Origin: Phormidium ambiguum IAM M-71
GTDB taxonomy: Bacteria > Cyanobacteriota > Cyanobacteriia > Cyanobacteriales > Aerosakkonemataceae
Assembly: GCF_001904725.1 (NCBI RefSeq)
Contig: NZ_MRCE01000049.1
Coordinates: 1 to 47,939 of the forward strand
Length of the DNA: 47,939 nt
Reading direction: 5' to 3'
Shown here: positions 18,300 to 26,526 of the stretch, one piece after another
Layout: every line of letters begins with the position of its first letter
Position numbering within the stretch: the first letter of the stretch is position 1
Made by a program: the position numbers and the translations under genes
Notes under the pieces: model-generated
Told to the model about the DNA's origin: nothing
The model's input: the letters and a program-made list of their open reading frames with translations, nothing else
Databases searched by the model: none

Positions 18300-19550
18300 A
18301 TGAATAGAGTCATATTAGATATTAAAGCAATTCGTCCGATCTTAGGTGATTTACTAGATAAGCGTTATCAAGTAGTTCAAGTTCTCAGCACAGGTGCTTT
18401 TGGCCGAACTTATATTGCTGAAGATACTTTATTGCCCGGTTCTCCAAAAAGAATTATTAGGCATTTAAAACCATCAGAAAACGATCCAAAATTATTAGTA
18501 TTTATCCAGCAACTTTTTAACAATGAATCCAAAATTTTAGAAGTTTTGGGACAGCACGATCGAATCCCCGAAATTTTGGCTTTTTTTACCGACAGTCAAG
18601 GATTTTACTTAGTTCAAGAATTTTTTGTCGGTCAGCTACTGAGTAATTTAGTAACTACTAATCATAATCGCAGTAAATATTGGACGGAAAACCAAGTTAT
18701 TCAATTATTAAAAGAAGTTTTGGATATCCTAGATTTCCTTCATAATCAAGGGATTATCCATTGTGACATTAAACCAAATAATTTAATTAAACGTGATGAT
18801 AACGGCAAAATATGTTTACTAGATTTTGGTGCTATTCAACCAATTTGTCGATCGGAAAATAATTCCAATGTAAACCAAATAAACTTTACCATTCAACCAG
18901 CAGGTTACATTCCAGTAGAACAGCTTGCATATCAACCCCAACCCAATAGTGATATTTATGCGCTGGGAACGATCGCCATTCAAGCATTAACAGGAATACA
19001 TCCCACGCAATTAACCATTGACCCAGATAGTCAGGAAATAAGCTGGCAACACTTAGCTTATGTAAGCGAAGAACTAGCTAATATTTTAAATCAAATGGTA
19101 CGCTATTCTTATCAAGAACGCTACCAAACTGCTGCTGAAGTTTTGCGATCGCTAAATAAACTAGTTAATCCAGAAACTTTACCTATTACTCCTCAACAAT
19201 TAAATTCTCCCGATCGTCCCATAGAAGATTTAGAAAATGTTTTAGAGTTTCCCGACAACTTCATAGAGGAAACCAAACTTTGTGTCAATCAAACAACTGA
19301 TAGCATTATTAATGCTATCAATCATCAGCAAGGTCGATTTTTCAAACTACCAGGAATATCTCCTTTAGTCGTAGTATTTATCATTGGCACAAGTATCAAT
19401 TCTTTGCTAATAACAACGGGAGTTTTTTATATTATTCAACCTGACCCAGCACAAATGCGTCAAATGGAACAAATGATTCAAGAACCTTTAGAACAACTTA
19501 GTAAAAAAGTTTGCCAAATTCCTTACATTTGTTTCTGGCTAGGTAAATAA
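18300..19550 (+). CDS. Ser/Thr kinase-like protein with an Arg in place of the catalytic Lys
   Basis: A 416-residue protein. The kinase domain (about residues 20-285) has a good glycine loop (STGAFGRTYIAED), HCDIKPNN with Asp156, DFG Asp175 and a PAGYIPVEQ activation-segment end. The position that is normally Lys (consensus VVKQLKP in related cyanobacterial kinases) reads IIRHLKP, so Arg54 replaces the ATP-binding Lys. A hydrophobic C-terminal segment (about 362-384) should anchor it in the membrane. It may be a pseudokinase, or use another Lys such as Lys57. It is divergent from the CHAT gene. Confidence 0.88.
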   Translation: MNRVILDIKAIRPILGDLLDKRYQVVQVLSTGAFGRTYIAEDTLLPGSPKRIIRHLKPSENDPKLLVFIQQLFNNESKILEVLGQHDRIPEILAFFTDSQGFYLVQEFFVGQLLSNLVTTNHNRSKYWTENQVIQLLKEVLDILDFLHNQGIIHCDIKPNNLIKRDDNGKICLLDFGAIQPICRSENNSNVNQINFTIQPAGYIPVEQLAYQPQPNSDIYALGTIAIQALTGIHPTQLTIDPDSQEISWQHLAYVSEELANILNQMVRYSYQERYQTAAEVLRSLNKLVNPETLPITPQQLNSPDRPIEDLENVLEFPDNFIEETKLCVNQTTDSIINAINHQQGRFFKLPGISPLVVVFIIGTSINSLLITTGVFYIIQPDPAQMRQMEQMIQEPLEQLSKKVCQIPYICFWLGK

Positions 19551-19630
19551 AAGTAAGGCGGAGTGTGGTGTAAGGAAAATCAGTATGAAAATTAGAGATA
19601 ATTCATGAACCGTCTCTACATTCAAATAGT

Positions 19631-20881
19631 TTAATTAATAACTCTCCTCCACTCAGTTTTTGGCGATTCTGTATACGCCAACAATTTGCCTTGAAAAATT
19701 ACATAAGAAACGTTTGATCTTTGGCGAATCGCATCATAACGACTTTCAGCATTTAAGACAATTAAATTAGCTGGTTTGCCAACGGAAATTCCATAACTAT
19801 CAGCTAAATTTAATGTTTTTGCTCCATTAACAGTAACCATATCATAGCAAGCATCTATTTCTGCCATTCCAGTCATCTGACAAACATGAACTGCTGTATG
19901 TGCCACATCTAGCATATTTCCCGTTCCCAAACTATACCAAGGGTCTTGAATACAATCATGTCCTAAACTTACATTTAATCCCGCTTGCCATAATTCTTTG
20001 ACTCGCGTTACACCTCGTCGTTTAGGGTAAGTATCCGTCCTGCCTTGCAAGGTAATATTAATTAAAGGATTAGCAATAAAATTGATTTTTGTTCGTTGCA
20101 AAAACCCCATTAATTTATTAGCATAAGCATTATTGTAAGAACCAAAAGCTGTTGTATGACTGGCAGTTACTTGGGAACCTAAACCACTATGAATTGCTTC
20201 AGCAACTACTACTTCTAAAAATCTTGATTGGTCATCATCTATTTCATCACAGTGGATATCAATTAAGCAATTATATTGTTGTGCTAATTCAAATATTCGC
20301 TGTACTGAACGCACGCCATCTTCTCTGGTTAGTTCATAATGGGGAATTCCTCCAACTGCATCAGCACCTAACTTTAGAGATTCTTCAATTAATGCGGCAT
20401 TTTTTGGGTTACTATAAATTCCATCTTGGGGAAATGCTACTACTTGCACTGTGATCCAATCTTTGACTTCTTCTCTGACTTCTAAAAGTGCTTTTAGTGC
20501 TGTTAATGTAGATTCGCTTACGTCGGCGTGAGTGCGAACAAATAATACTCCTTGAGATGCTTGTAATTTTAAGGTTTCTTTCGCTCTTTTTTTCACATCT
20601 TCTAAAGAGAGATTTTGTTTGCGTTCTCGCCAAATTTCAATTCCTTCAAATAGAGTACCGCTTTGATTCCACCTTGGTTCACCCGCTGTTAATGCTGAAT
20701 CTAAATGGATGTGGGATTCGACAAAAGGAGGACTAACGAGTTGATTGTGAATGTTTAGTTCTATTTGTCCTAATTCCTGAATTTCTGGAGAAATGTTGGT
20801 AATTAATCCGTTGTGTATTCCGATATCAACAATTTCGTTGCTGAGTAAACGACATTGGCGCAGGAGTAAATCGTATGGCAT
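19631..20881 (-). CDS. codA: CodA-family amidohydrolase (cytosine / probably 5-methylcytosine deaminase)
   Basis: A 416-residue amidohydrolase that aligns with E. coli cytosine deaminase along its whole length, at a constant offset of four residues at the catalytic positions. Metal and catalytic residues are present: His57 and His59 (HIH), Gln152, His210, Glu213 (HCDE), His242 (ASHTT) and Asp309. The next residue, equivalent to E. coli Asp314, is Cys310 (GHDCIQDPWY). CodA homologues that have lost this Asp have been shown to deaminate 5-methylcytosine and 5-fluorocytosine. The likely reaction is therefore 5-methylcytosine to thymine, or a broadened cytosine deaminase. The enzyme is cytosolic, with no permease (CodB) nearby. 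Confidence 0.9.
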   Translation of the reverse strand: MPYDLLLRQCRLLSNEIVDIGIHNGLITNISPEIQELGQIELNIHNQLVSPPFVESHIHLDSALTAGEPRWNQSGTLFEGIEIWRERKQNLSLEDVKKRAKETLKLQASQGVLFVRTHADVSESTLTALKALLEVREEVKDWITVQVVAFPQDGIYSNPKNAALIEESLKLGADAVGGIPHYELTREDGVRSVQRIFELAQQYNCLIDIHCDEIDDDQSRFLEVVVAEAIHSGLGSQVTASHTTAFGSYNNAYANKLMGFLQRTKINFIANPLINITLQGRTDTYPKRRGVTRVKELWQAGLNVSLGHDCIQDPWYSLGTGNMLDVAHTAVHVCQMTGMAEIDACYDMVTVNGAKTLNLADSYGISVGKPANLIVLNAESRYDAIRQRSNVSYVIFQGKLLAYTESPKTEWRRVIN

Positions 20882-20917
20882 TGTAACTCTTTGGGTGGCA
20901 ATCTTTTAAATTTAACT

Positions 20918-20948
20918 AAAAAATACACCCCTAACAATTAGAGGTGTA
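20918..20948 (-). terminator. Rho-independent terminator of the 52-residue gene
   Basis: TACACCCCT at 20924-20932 pairs with AGAGGTGTA at 20940-20948 around a 7-base loop. Read on the minus strand the stem closes with one G-U pair and is followed directly by six T residues (20923-20918). It lies 64 bases after the stop codon of the small gene at 21013-21171 and just before the codA start. Confidence 0.8.
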
Positions 20949-21012
20949 CTAATTATTTATTTAACTTAGCCTGCGACTGGCCTAAAAACTTTTCTAATCT
21001 GATTAACGCTCG

Positions 21013-21171
21013 TTATTCAGAAATTTCGCCGTTAAGACCGATTTCTGCTGCTGAACGGCTAAATACTGTTTGTTGACGGTTTCTGGCTGCACGTTGCTTG
21101 TTAACCATTAAGGAACGAGCTTTGTTTTCAACGGTGTCAGAGTTTTGGTTGATGTTATGGATATTTCTCAT
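21013..21171 (-). CDS. Small basic protein of 52 residues, unknown function
   Basis: An ATG-initiated frame encodes 52 residues starting MRNIHNINQN, with a basic middle part (SLMVNKQRAARNRQQ) and an ending FSRSAAEIGLNGEISE. A GAGG ribosome-binding site sits about 8 bases before the ATG, and a good terminator follows, so it looks like a complete monocistronic unit. The Arg/Lys/Gln-rich helix could bind nucleic acid or an acidic partner, but I do not recognise the family. It is divergent from smpB and upstream of codA on the same strand. Confidence 0.75.
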   Translation of the reverse strand: MRNIHNINQNSDTVENKARSLMVNKQRAARNRQQTVFSRSAAEIGLNGEISE

Positions 21172-21423
21172 GATTTTCGCCTCAAGGAGTAATAGTTTTG
21201 CAGTGTTGGAAATGAGGCGCGTTCCTTCGGGATTGCTCCCTACTTCCGTCTCTTTGTAGCTGTAAACTGATTGACTCAGAGGCGTTAAAGAGATGAACGA
21301 TTTATTTCTGTATCTATTGTTACGGTTTTTCCAGAAAGTGTCAAGTTGGGGTTGGTTTTCTTAAACAAACTTCATCTTGGAGAGAGTACCAAAGTGTCTG
21401 GTTAACGCGCTAAAGTGGCAAAT

Positions 21424-21891
21424 ATGAATGAGAAAAGTGCAAGTGTAAAAGTTGTTAGCGATAATCGCCAAGCTCGGTTTCTCTATGAGATTCTGGAGAC
21501 GTATGAGGCGGGTATTGAGCTAAAGGGGACGGAGGTTAAGTCGATTCGTGAGGGGAGATGTAACCTGCGAGATGGTTATGTCTTGATTCGCAATGGAGAG
21601 GCTTGGCTGTTGAATGTCCATGTTTCCCCTTATCAGGGAAGTGGGGCTTATTTCAACCATGACCCACTTCGCACGCGCAAGTTGCTGCTGCACAAGCAGG
21701 AAATTCGCAAGTTAATTGGCAAGGTGGAACAGAAGGGTTTAACTTTGGTGCCTTTGAAGATGTATCTCAAGAAAGGTTTGGTTAAACTTACTGTGGGTCT
21801 TGGTAGAGGGAAGAAACTGCATGATAAGCGGGATGATTTGAAGAAACGCCAAGATAAGCGGGAGATGGAACGGGCGATGAAGAATTATTAA
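21424..21891 (+). CDS. smpB: SsrA-binding protein SmpB
   Basis: A 155-residue RNA-binding protein that delivers tmRNA to stalled ribosomes for trans-translation. Family landmarks are DNRQARFLYEILETYEAGI, LKGTEVKSIREGRCNLRDGY, the LLLHKQEIRKLIGKVEQKG segment, and the basic C-terminal tail GKKLHDKRDDLKKR that enters the decoding site. I prefer the ATG at 21424 (MNEKSASVKVV), which fits homologue lengths; a GTG at 21415 adds three residues. It stands alone, and ssrA itself is not in the window. Confidence 0.97.
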   Translation: MNEKSASVKVVSDNRQARFLYEILETYEAGIELKGTEVKSIREGRCNLRDGYVLIRNGEAWLLNVHVSPYQGSGAYFNHDPLRTRKLLLHKQEIRKLIGKVEQKGLTLVPLKMYLKKGLVKLTVGLGRGKKLHDKRDDLKKRQDKREMERAMKNY

Positions 21892-21897
21892 GTTTGG

Positions 21898-22008
21898 GAC
21901 TGGGAGCAGGGGAGCAGGGGAGCAGGGGAGCAGAGGAGCAGGGGGGCAGGGGAAAGAACCCAAAAATTTCCCTAGTCCCCAGTCCCCAGTCCCCAATACC
22001 CAGTCCCA
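21898..22008. repeat. GGAGCAGG and AGTCCCC short tandem repeats
   Basis: About six GGAGCAGG-type units (21904-21952) are followed by an AGTCCCC array (about 21973-22006). The two tracts are G-rich and C-rich respectively and could pair. They lie between smpB and ftrC. Proline-rich frames on the minus strand across them are artefacts of the repeats. Confidence 0.7.
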
Positions 22009-22122
22009 ATGATTACGATATAAATTCTTTATGATGAGTAACTAATTTTCCTTGGGTGCAAGCCCTACGATAAAATCAAACAGTCTTGATGACGGAAAAG
22101 TAAGGTAAATTTAAGCGATCGC

Positions 22123-22491
22123 ATGAACACTCCAACTGAAAACGAAACTAAATCCAGTGACAATAGCTTAGAAGCAATGCGGCATTTTTCGGAACAATAT
22201 GCCAAACGTACTGGGACTTACTTCTGTGTTGACCCTTCTGTTACTGCTGTTGTCATCGAAGGACTAGCTAAGCACAAAGATGAATATGGTTCTCCTCTTT
22301 GTCCTTGTCGTCACTACGAAGATAAGGAAGCTGAAGTTAGTGCAACTTTCTGGAACTGTCCTTGCGTCCCGATGCGCGAACGCAAAGAGTGCCACTGTAT
22401 GCTGTTTTTAACTCCAGATAATGATTTTGCTGGGGATAAACAAGAGATTTCTTTAGAAGAAATCAAATCGGTGCGAGATAGTATGGCATGA
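22123..22491 (+). CDS. ftrC: Ferredoxin:thioredoxin reductase catalytic beta chain
   Basis: A 122-residue protein with the family's [4Fe-4S]/disulfide cysteine pattern: CPCR, CPC and CHC motifs in LCPCRHYEDK, FWNCPCVPMRERKECHCML. FTR takes electrons from photosystem I-reduced ferredoxin and reduces thioredoxins, which switch carbon-fixation enzymes on in the light. The start ATG directly follows a HIP1 octamer. Its stop codon overlaps the start of the next gene (ATGA), so the two are translationally coupled. The variable chain (ftrV) is not in the window. Confidence 0.97.
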   Translation: MNTPTENETKSSDNSLEAMRHFSEQYAKRTGTYFCVDPSVTAVVIEGLAKHKDEYGSPLCPCRHYEDKEAEVSATFWNCPCVPMRERKECHCMLFLTPDNDFAGDKQEISLEEIKSVRDSMA

Positions 22492-22904
22492 CCCAATTCA
22501 TCCCTGATGAATTTTGGCAAGGTGTAGCACAATTTAATTCTGGAGATTACTACACCTGTCATGATACTTTGGAGGCTCTGTGGATGGATGCAACAGAGCC
22601 TCAAAAAACTTTTTATCAAGGTATTTTACAAATTGCGGTTGGTCTTTATCATTTGAGTAATCACAATTGGCGTGGTGCTGTGATTTTGTTGGGTGAAGGT
22701 ACTAACAGGTTAGGTTACTATCAGCCAGATTATGCTGAAATTAATGTGGAACAATTAATTGCTGAAAGTAGGGAATTGTTAGTGGCTTTGCAAGAGGCTG
22801 GAACAGAAAGAATTGGGGAGTTTGCAGAAAGCATTAAAAATACAGGTACTTATTTTGTAGATGGTGAGAGTTTGTCTGCGCCGAAAATTGTAAAAGTAGT
22901 CTGA
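22488..22904 (+). CDS. DUF309 domain protein
   Basis: A 138-residue protein with the DUF309 signature: FNSGDYYTCHDTLEALWM, then FYQGILQIAVGLYHLSNHNW and LLGEGTNRL. The conserved HxxxE (His-Asp-Thr-Leu-Glu) and following helices suggest a small all-alpha fold with a possible metal or active site; no biochemical function is established that I know of. It overlaps ftrC by four bases, so co-expression with the light-driven reductase is likely. Confidence 0.9.
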   Translation: MTQFIPDEFWQGVAQFNSGDYYTCHDTLEALWMDATEPQKTFYQGILQIAVGLYHLSNHNWRGAVILLGEGTNRLGYYQPDYAEINVEQLIAESRELLVALQEAGTERIGEFAESIKNTGTYFVDGESLSAPKIVKVV

Positions 22905-22996
22905 GTATTTAATATTAGGGATGATTATAAGAGAGTTGACTGGAATTCTTTCCTAACAGAAAGAATTGACCTTGGAATATCTTGGCTTTGTCAATT

Positions 22997-23851
22997 TTAT
23001 TGACTATTTTTAGTAGTTGAATCGGGTAATAGTAATCTAGGATTAGTGGGTAATTTCCTAGTAATTGGTTTATACATCTCTGGTAGATTTTGACGGATAG
23101 CAACTTCTCTAAAATAATTAATGCTCAAACTAATTGTCATTCCCAAGATGGAAAATCCTGCTAATCGCCCTATTGTACCTCCACCAAGTTGAATTAATAT
23201 ACTTAACGGATCGAAAAAGAAACCACCGATCGCTCCACCAATAGACCCACCAATTAAGCCATATTTTAGATCTCCTAAAGTGTTTTCTTTAATTCCGTAA
23301 GCAACTCCTAATAAAAGTCCCAAAATACACCACCCAATAGTACGAGCAAACATAACAACACTCAGGGAAGGCACGCTTTGAACTGCGAATGCTGAAAGAA
23401 TAGAACTGTAAATAATTTGGGCAATAAAGCCTGAGATAACACCACTAATTAAACCTAAAATTGCTCCTACTTTCAGACCATAATATAATCGGGTTTTATT
23501 TTTTCTGAAAAATCCTTCTGCGCTTCCCATCACTGCACCGAAACAGATTCCGAATGCTCCAATTGTTATCATTGTAGCAATCAAAGGATTTGTAGTAGCT
23601 AAGGCTCGGTTAAAGTTGACGATTTCCACTAGAACAAATCCGATTAAACTACCCACTAAACCAACTAGAAGCGGCTTTTTGTTGTTCGAGGAGAAGCCAA
23701 ATAGATAAGGTTTGTAGTTAAATTCATGTCTACAAGTAGGACAGGTGACTCGGAGTTTTTTCTTACTTTTGGGAATACGTAGTTTTTGCGAGCATTTTTC
23801 ACACAAAATGATCGTTTTGGTTTCGTTTTTTGCAGATTTGGGTTGATTCAT
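22997..23851 (-). CDS. Membrane protein with N-terminal zinc ribbon, unknown function
   Basis: A 284-residue protein. Residues 18-46 contain two Cys pairs (CEKCSQKLRIPKSKKKLRVTC starts the ribbon, then CPTC), a zinc-ribbon or MJ0042-type finger. About six hydrophobic segments rich in Gly follow (about 60-250), such as GGSIGGAIGGFFFD and GLVGSLIGFVLVEIV. The tail is short and polar. The layout suggests a membrane protein with a cytoplasmic zinc-binding head. No family is recognised beyond this. Start ATG at 23851; convergent with the DUF309 gene. Confidence 0.8.
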   Translation of the reverse strand: MNQPKSAKNETKTIILCEKCSQKLRIPKSKKKLRVTCPTCRHEFNYKPYLFGFSSNNKKPLLVGLVGSLIGFVLVEIVNFNRALATTNPLIATMITIGAFGICFGAVMGSAEGFFRKNKTRLYYGLKVGAILGLISGVISGFIAQIIYSSILSAFAVQSVPSLSVVMFARTIGWCILGLLLGVAYGIKENTLGDLKYGLIGGSIGGAIGGFFFDPLSILIQLGGGTIGRLAGFSILGMTISLSINYFREVAIRQNLPEMYKPITRKLPTNPRLLLPDSTTKNSQ

Positions 23852-24070
23852 GTTATGGTTTTTTATAATCGAATTACTCGAAAGATTTGCACGAGATTGG
23901 TGATATGCCTACGGCACGCAGCGATGGAAGCGATCGCATTTTTCAAGCGAGTAAAATGTGTCCGATTCAGTATCATGATAATAGCTGTTTCCACTATCAG
24001 TCGAGCTTGTGCAATTAGAGCAACGTCAAAAATTGCTTAACCTCAAAAAATTTTGGATAGCCTTAAACTT

Positions 24071-24682
24071 TTATTTTGATTGAATTGAAACATTACGAAA
24101 TTGGGCAGTTGAACCAGAGAAATTAGTTGAAATTGTACCTGGATCTAGCACGCCAAATCCAATTTCTACTAGTGATAATTGAGTCGTTTGGGATGTAACA
24201 TCATTAAAAGTAAATTTTGCTTTCATTGGTACGTCAGGAACTAACGTTTTTCTGACTCGCCAACTGGAAGTGGTTCTCTCATTACCTAATTCATAAATTG
24301 TAGTAGAAAATTCGTCGCCAGAATTAGAAATGGCTCTTGAGGGCGATCTTCCTGTACCACTGGCTTGACTACTATAAAGCTTCAAATCCCGATTTTTTTG
24401 CCCAATATTTGTGATTAGTAGATTACAATCAACTGCATCTCCATTTCTGACACAATTGAGCAATTCAAATCTTAATCCATTTTTCTCAACTCGTTGTCGT
24501 TGGATTGAGGAATCTTGGCTAGCGGATTTTGGCATTATTGTGCCACAAACTACATTACCTGTAGTTGTCCTGACACAGGCTTGTTCTGCGATCGCTGAAG
24601 AAACAAAGCTAGATGTCAGTAATCCGGTAAGGGTGACAATAATCAAATTCGACGGATGCCAAGTTTTTCCAAATTTCACCAC
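24071..24682 (-). CDS. Secreted hypothetical protein
   Basis: A 203-residue protein with a signal peptide (about residues 10-33, ending SSAIAEQ), so probably exported. The mature start ACVRTTTGNVVCGTIMP has a Cys pair that may form a disulfide; a second pair occurs in NCVRNGDAVDCNLL. The rest is beta-rich, with FELLNCVRNGDAVDCNLLIT-type strands. I recognise no named family. Translation starts at GTG (24682 or the next codon 24679), since no ATG is available before the signal peptide. Confidence 0.75.
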   Translation of the reverse strand: MVKFGKTWHPSNLIIVTLTGLLTSSFVSSAIAEQACVRTTTGNVVCGTIMPKSASQDSSIQRQRVEKNGLRFELLNCVRNGDAVDCNLLITNIGQKNRDLKLYSSQASGTGRSPSRAISNSGDEFSTTIYELGNERTTSSWRVRKTLVPDVPMKAKFTFNDVTSQTTQLSLVEIGFGVLDPGTISTNFSGSTAQFRNVSIQSK

Positions 24683-24740
24683 AAAATACCTCTAAGCTTT
24701 AGGTTTCAGTCTTATATTACATTTTTCAGTAGTGTTTATG

Positions 24741-25262
24741 TCACTGACCATTTTCAATTAAGTCAAAAAATTGCGAAATCTGTTTGGTCGATCGCAGATG
24801 ATAAACATTTTTCTTACTTTGTGCTTGCTTGATATATTCACGATATCTTGGGGTTAATTTCTGGTGACATAGCCAAAGTACGCGATAGCTAGAAAGCGAA
24901 CTTTTCAACATTGGACTATTTTGTGGCCAGCCTTCTGGCGGTTTAAAGTAACCCGTGATGAATCGTTTAGTTACCCACCAGAAATGCACATATAGGGGTA
25001 GATCGATATAAACTAGACTATCTGCCGCATCAAGTCTTTGCCAGAGGGTTTCCATGCAACCAAACCCGTCAATAATCCAGCGATCGCTATCTAAAATTTC
25101 CTGATGGACACGCTTATAATCTTCATGGGGAACTTCCTTACCCCCTGATTGAAATTTAATTTTGTCTAAGGGGTGAAGTGGTAAACCAGTGATTTGAGAT
25201 AATCTTTTGCTGAGAGTGGATTTACCGCCTCCAGCATTACCAAACACCGCTACTTTTTTCAT
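24741..25262 (-). CDS. Small P-loop nucleotide kinase (topology-modulation/FlaR-like, adenylate-kinase-related)
   Basis: A 173-residue P-loop protein with Walker A GNAGGGKSTLSKRL at the N-terminus, DRWIIDGFG as the family's substrate-side motif, and LVYIDLPLYVHFWWVTKR. Proteins of this group are annotated as DNA topology modulation or adenylate-kinase-like; the substrate is unknown. I chose the ATG at 25262 because AGGAG sits about 8 bases before it, and because an upstream extension to a non-ATG start at 25376 adds 38 residues that do not resemble the family. Monocistronic. Confidence 0.85.
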   Translation of the reverse strand: MKKVAVFGNAGGGKSTLSKRLSQITGLPLHPLDKIKFQSGGKEVPHEDYKRVHQEILDSDRWIIDGFGCMETLWQRLDAADSLVYIDLPLYVHFWWVTKRFITGYFKPPEGWPQNSPMLKSSLSSYRVLWLCHQKLTPRYREYIKQAQSKKNVYHLRSTKQISQFFDLIENGQ

Positions 25263-25514
25263 TTGCCACTCTCCTTTTAGTGCTTTTCTGTCACCTTGTA
25301 AGGTAGATTTTGGGTGACGAAGCATTGTTGTATTATGTTTTGTAGCATAAAATTGACTTGTGTAGCAATCAAACAACCTAAAATATTAACATTCACCCTG
25401 CCGAGGAGAGCGGTATACTGCTTGATGAATCTGTCAAAAAACTATGATTAAATCGTTAATGGAATGCTCTGTTGAGTTAAAGGCAGAAGCTCAAAGCCGA
25501 AAAGGATAATAAAA

Positions 25515-25769
25515 ATGAAATCTATTAGATTAACTAATCACGCTCAAGAGCAAGCGATTGAAAGAGGTACAAATGAAGCTGAAATTATTGATACCATTAT
25601 TACAGGTAATCGCCAAAATGCGAAAAATGGTAGATATAAATATCAAGCGACTTTTCAGTATAATAATGATTGGCAGGGTCAGTTCTACTCTCTCAAGAAG
25701 GTAGTACCGATTGTTGCTGAGACTGATACTGAGTTGGTTGTTATCACAGTTTATACTTTTTACTTTTGA
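25515..25769 (+). CDS. DUF4258-family protein (toxin-like)
   Basis: An 84-residue protein starting MKSIRLTNHAQEQAIERG, the DUF4258 opening (H-x-x-x-R-x-x-E/R type), followed by VVPIVAETDTELVVITVYTFYF. The family has a RelE/BrnT-like small fold and is often found in toxin-antitoxin-like gene pairs. It has a GGATAATAAAA leader before the ATG and is followed after 7 bases by a DUF2283 gene, a pairing seen widely in cyanobacteria. Toxicity is inferred from context only. Confidence 0.8.
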   Translation: MKSIRLTNHAQEQAIERGTNEAEIIDTIITGNRQNAKNGRYKYQATFQYNNDWQGQFYSLKKVVPIVAETDTELVVITVYTFYF

Positions 25770-25776
25770 GGGATTT

Positions 25777-25995
25777 ATGAAAATTAGTTATGATTCTGAA
25801 ATTGATGCTCTCTACATTAGACTTGTAGAAGGTAAGCATGAGTGCCGCACTTTACAGTTAACGGAAGAAATAGCTTTAAATATTGGTGAAAATGAGTTAT
25901 TAGTAGGAATAGAAATTTTGGACGCTAGAGAAGTTTTAGGTGCAGGAAATGTCCCTAATGTAGTGTTAGAAAATATATCTTTTACTGTGGCTTGA
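25777..25995 (+). CDS. DUF2283-family protein (likely partner of the DUF4258 protein)
   Basis: A 72-residue protein with the DUF2283 pattern: MKISYDSEIDALYIRL at the N-terminus and VGIEILDARE in the middle. The start ATG at 25777 has GAGG upstream, and the frame reaching further back overlaps the preceding gene and is not needed. It is read with the DUF4258 gene 7 bases before it. It probably acts as an antitoxin or regulator in a two-gene cassette, which is inference. Confidence 0.82.
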   Translation: MKISYDSEIDALYIRLVEGKHECRTLQLTEEIALNIGENELLVGIEILDAREVLGAGNVPNVVLENISFTVA

Positions 25996-26131
25996 GGGAA
26001 TGAAAGCGAGCTAATTTGAGCAGTCAATAATTGGCGATAATGCTACGCATCGCTGACGCGATCACACTAGATTTAAGTTCGATGTAGAGCGATCGCATTT
26101 CTAACCAAAACGGAGGTATCAAATAAGACTT

Positions 26132-26490
26132 TCATAAAGCCTTATGATCCTGAATACGTTCTTCTCTTAACTCATCTATGAAAGAATTAAGATCGAAGCT
26201 TTCTGGTAATTCTGCATTTACTACTAAAATTCCTTCTTTTCGATAGATTTTAGTATTGTTGGATTGACTTGTATTTGTTAATTCTGACTGTTCTTCTAAC
26301 ATTGCAGCTACTTCTTCATCTGTCGGTGCTCGCTGGTCTGTTTTTAACAAACCTCGCATTCTTTTAATCGCAGCTGAACGATCGCTTTGAGAAATTGGTG
26401 TGTCTTGCAAGGATTCAATAATTGTGGTTAGTAGTGCAAGGCGATCGGCGATAGCTTATAGATTTGCTCTTTCAATTCTTGTAGCAACAT
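26132..26490 (-). pseudogene. Frameshifted antitoxin-type gene
   Basis: An ATG at 26490 with GGAG upstream opens MLLQELKEQIYKLS, then the frame runs into a stop. About 35 bases further, a second frame continues as IADRLALLTTIIESLQDTPI and on to KRMRGLLKTDQRAPTDEEV, ending at 26132. Together the pieces read as one cyanobacterial antitoxin-family protein. A one-base gain or two-base loss near 26450 separates them. Without the first piece the second has only a TTG start (26410) and no ribosome-binding site. The C-terminus (TKIYRKEGILVVNAELPES) is still intact. Confidence 0.65.
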
Positions 26491-26526
26491 AGATAGCTCC
26501 AATGCTCGAAGGTATTTATTTTAATA

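Noticed and set aside
21739-22009. Proline-rich frames on the minus strand after smpB
   Set aside because: They are translations of the GGAGCAGG/AGTCCCC repeats and of the smpB antisense strand.
23786-24040. 84-residue plus-strand frame between two leftward hypotheticals
   Set aside because: It overlaps the start of the zinc-ribbon membrane gene and has no ribosome-binding site or family motif.
25444-25509. 21-residue frame MIKSLMECSVELKAEAQSRK before the DUF4258 gene
   Set aside because: Too short, without a ribosome-binding site; no family seen.
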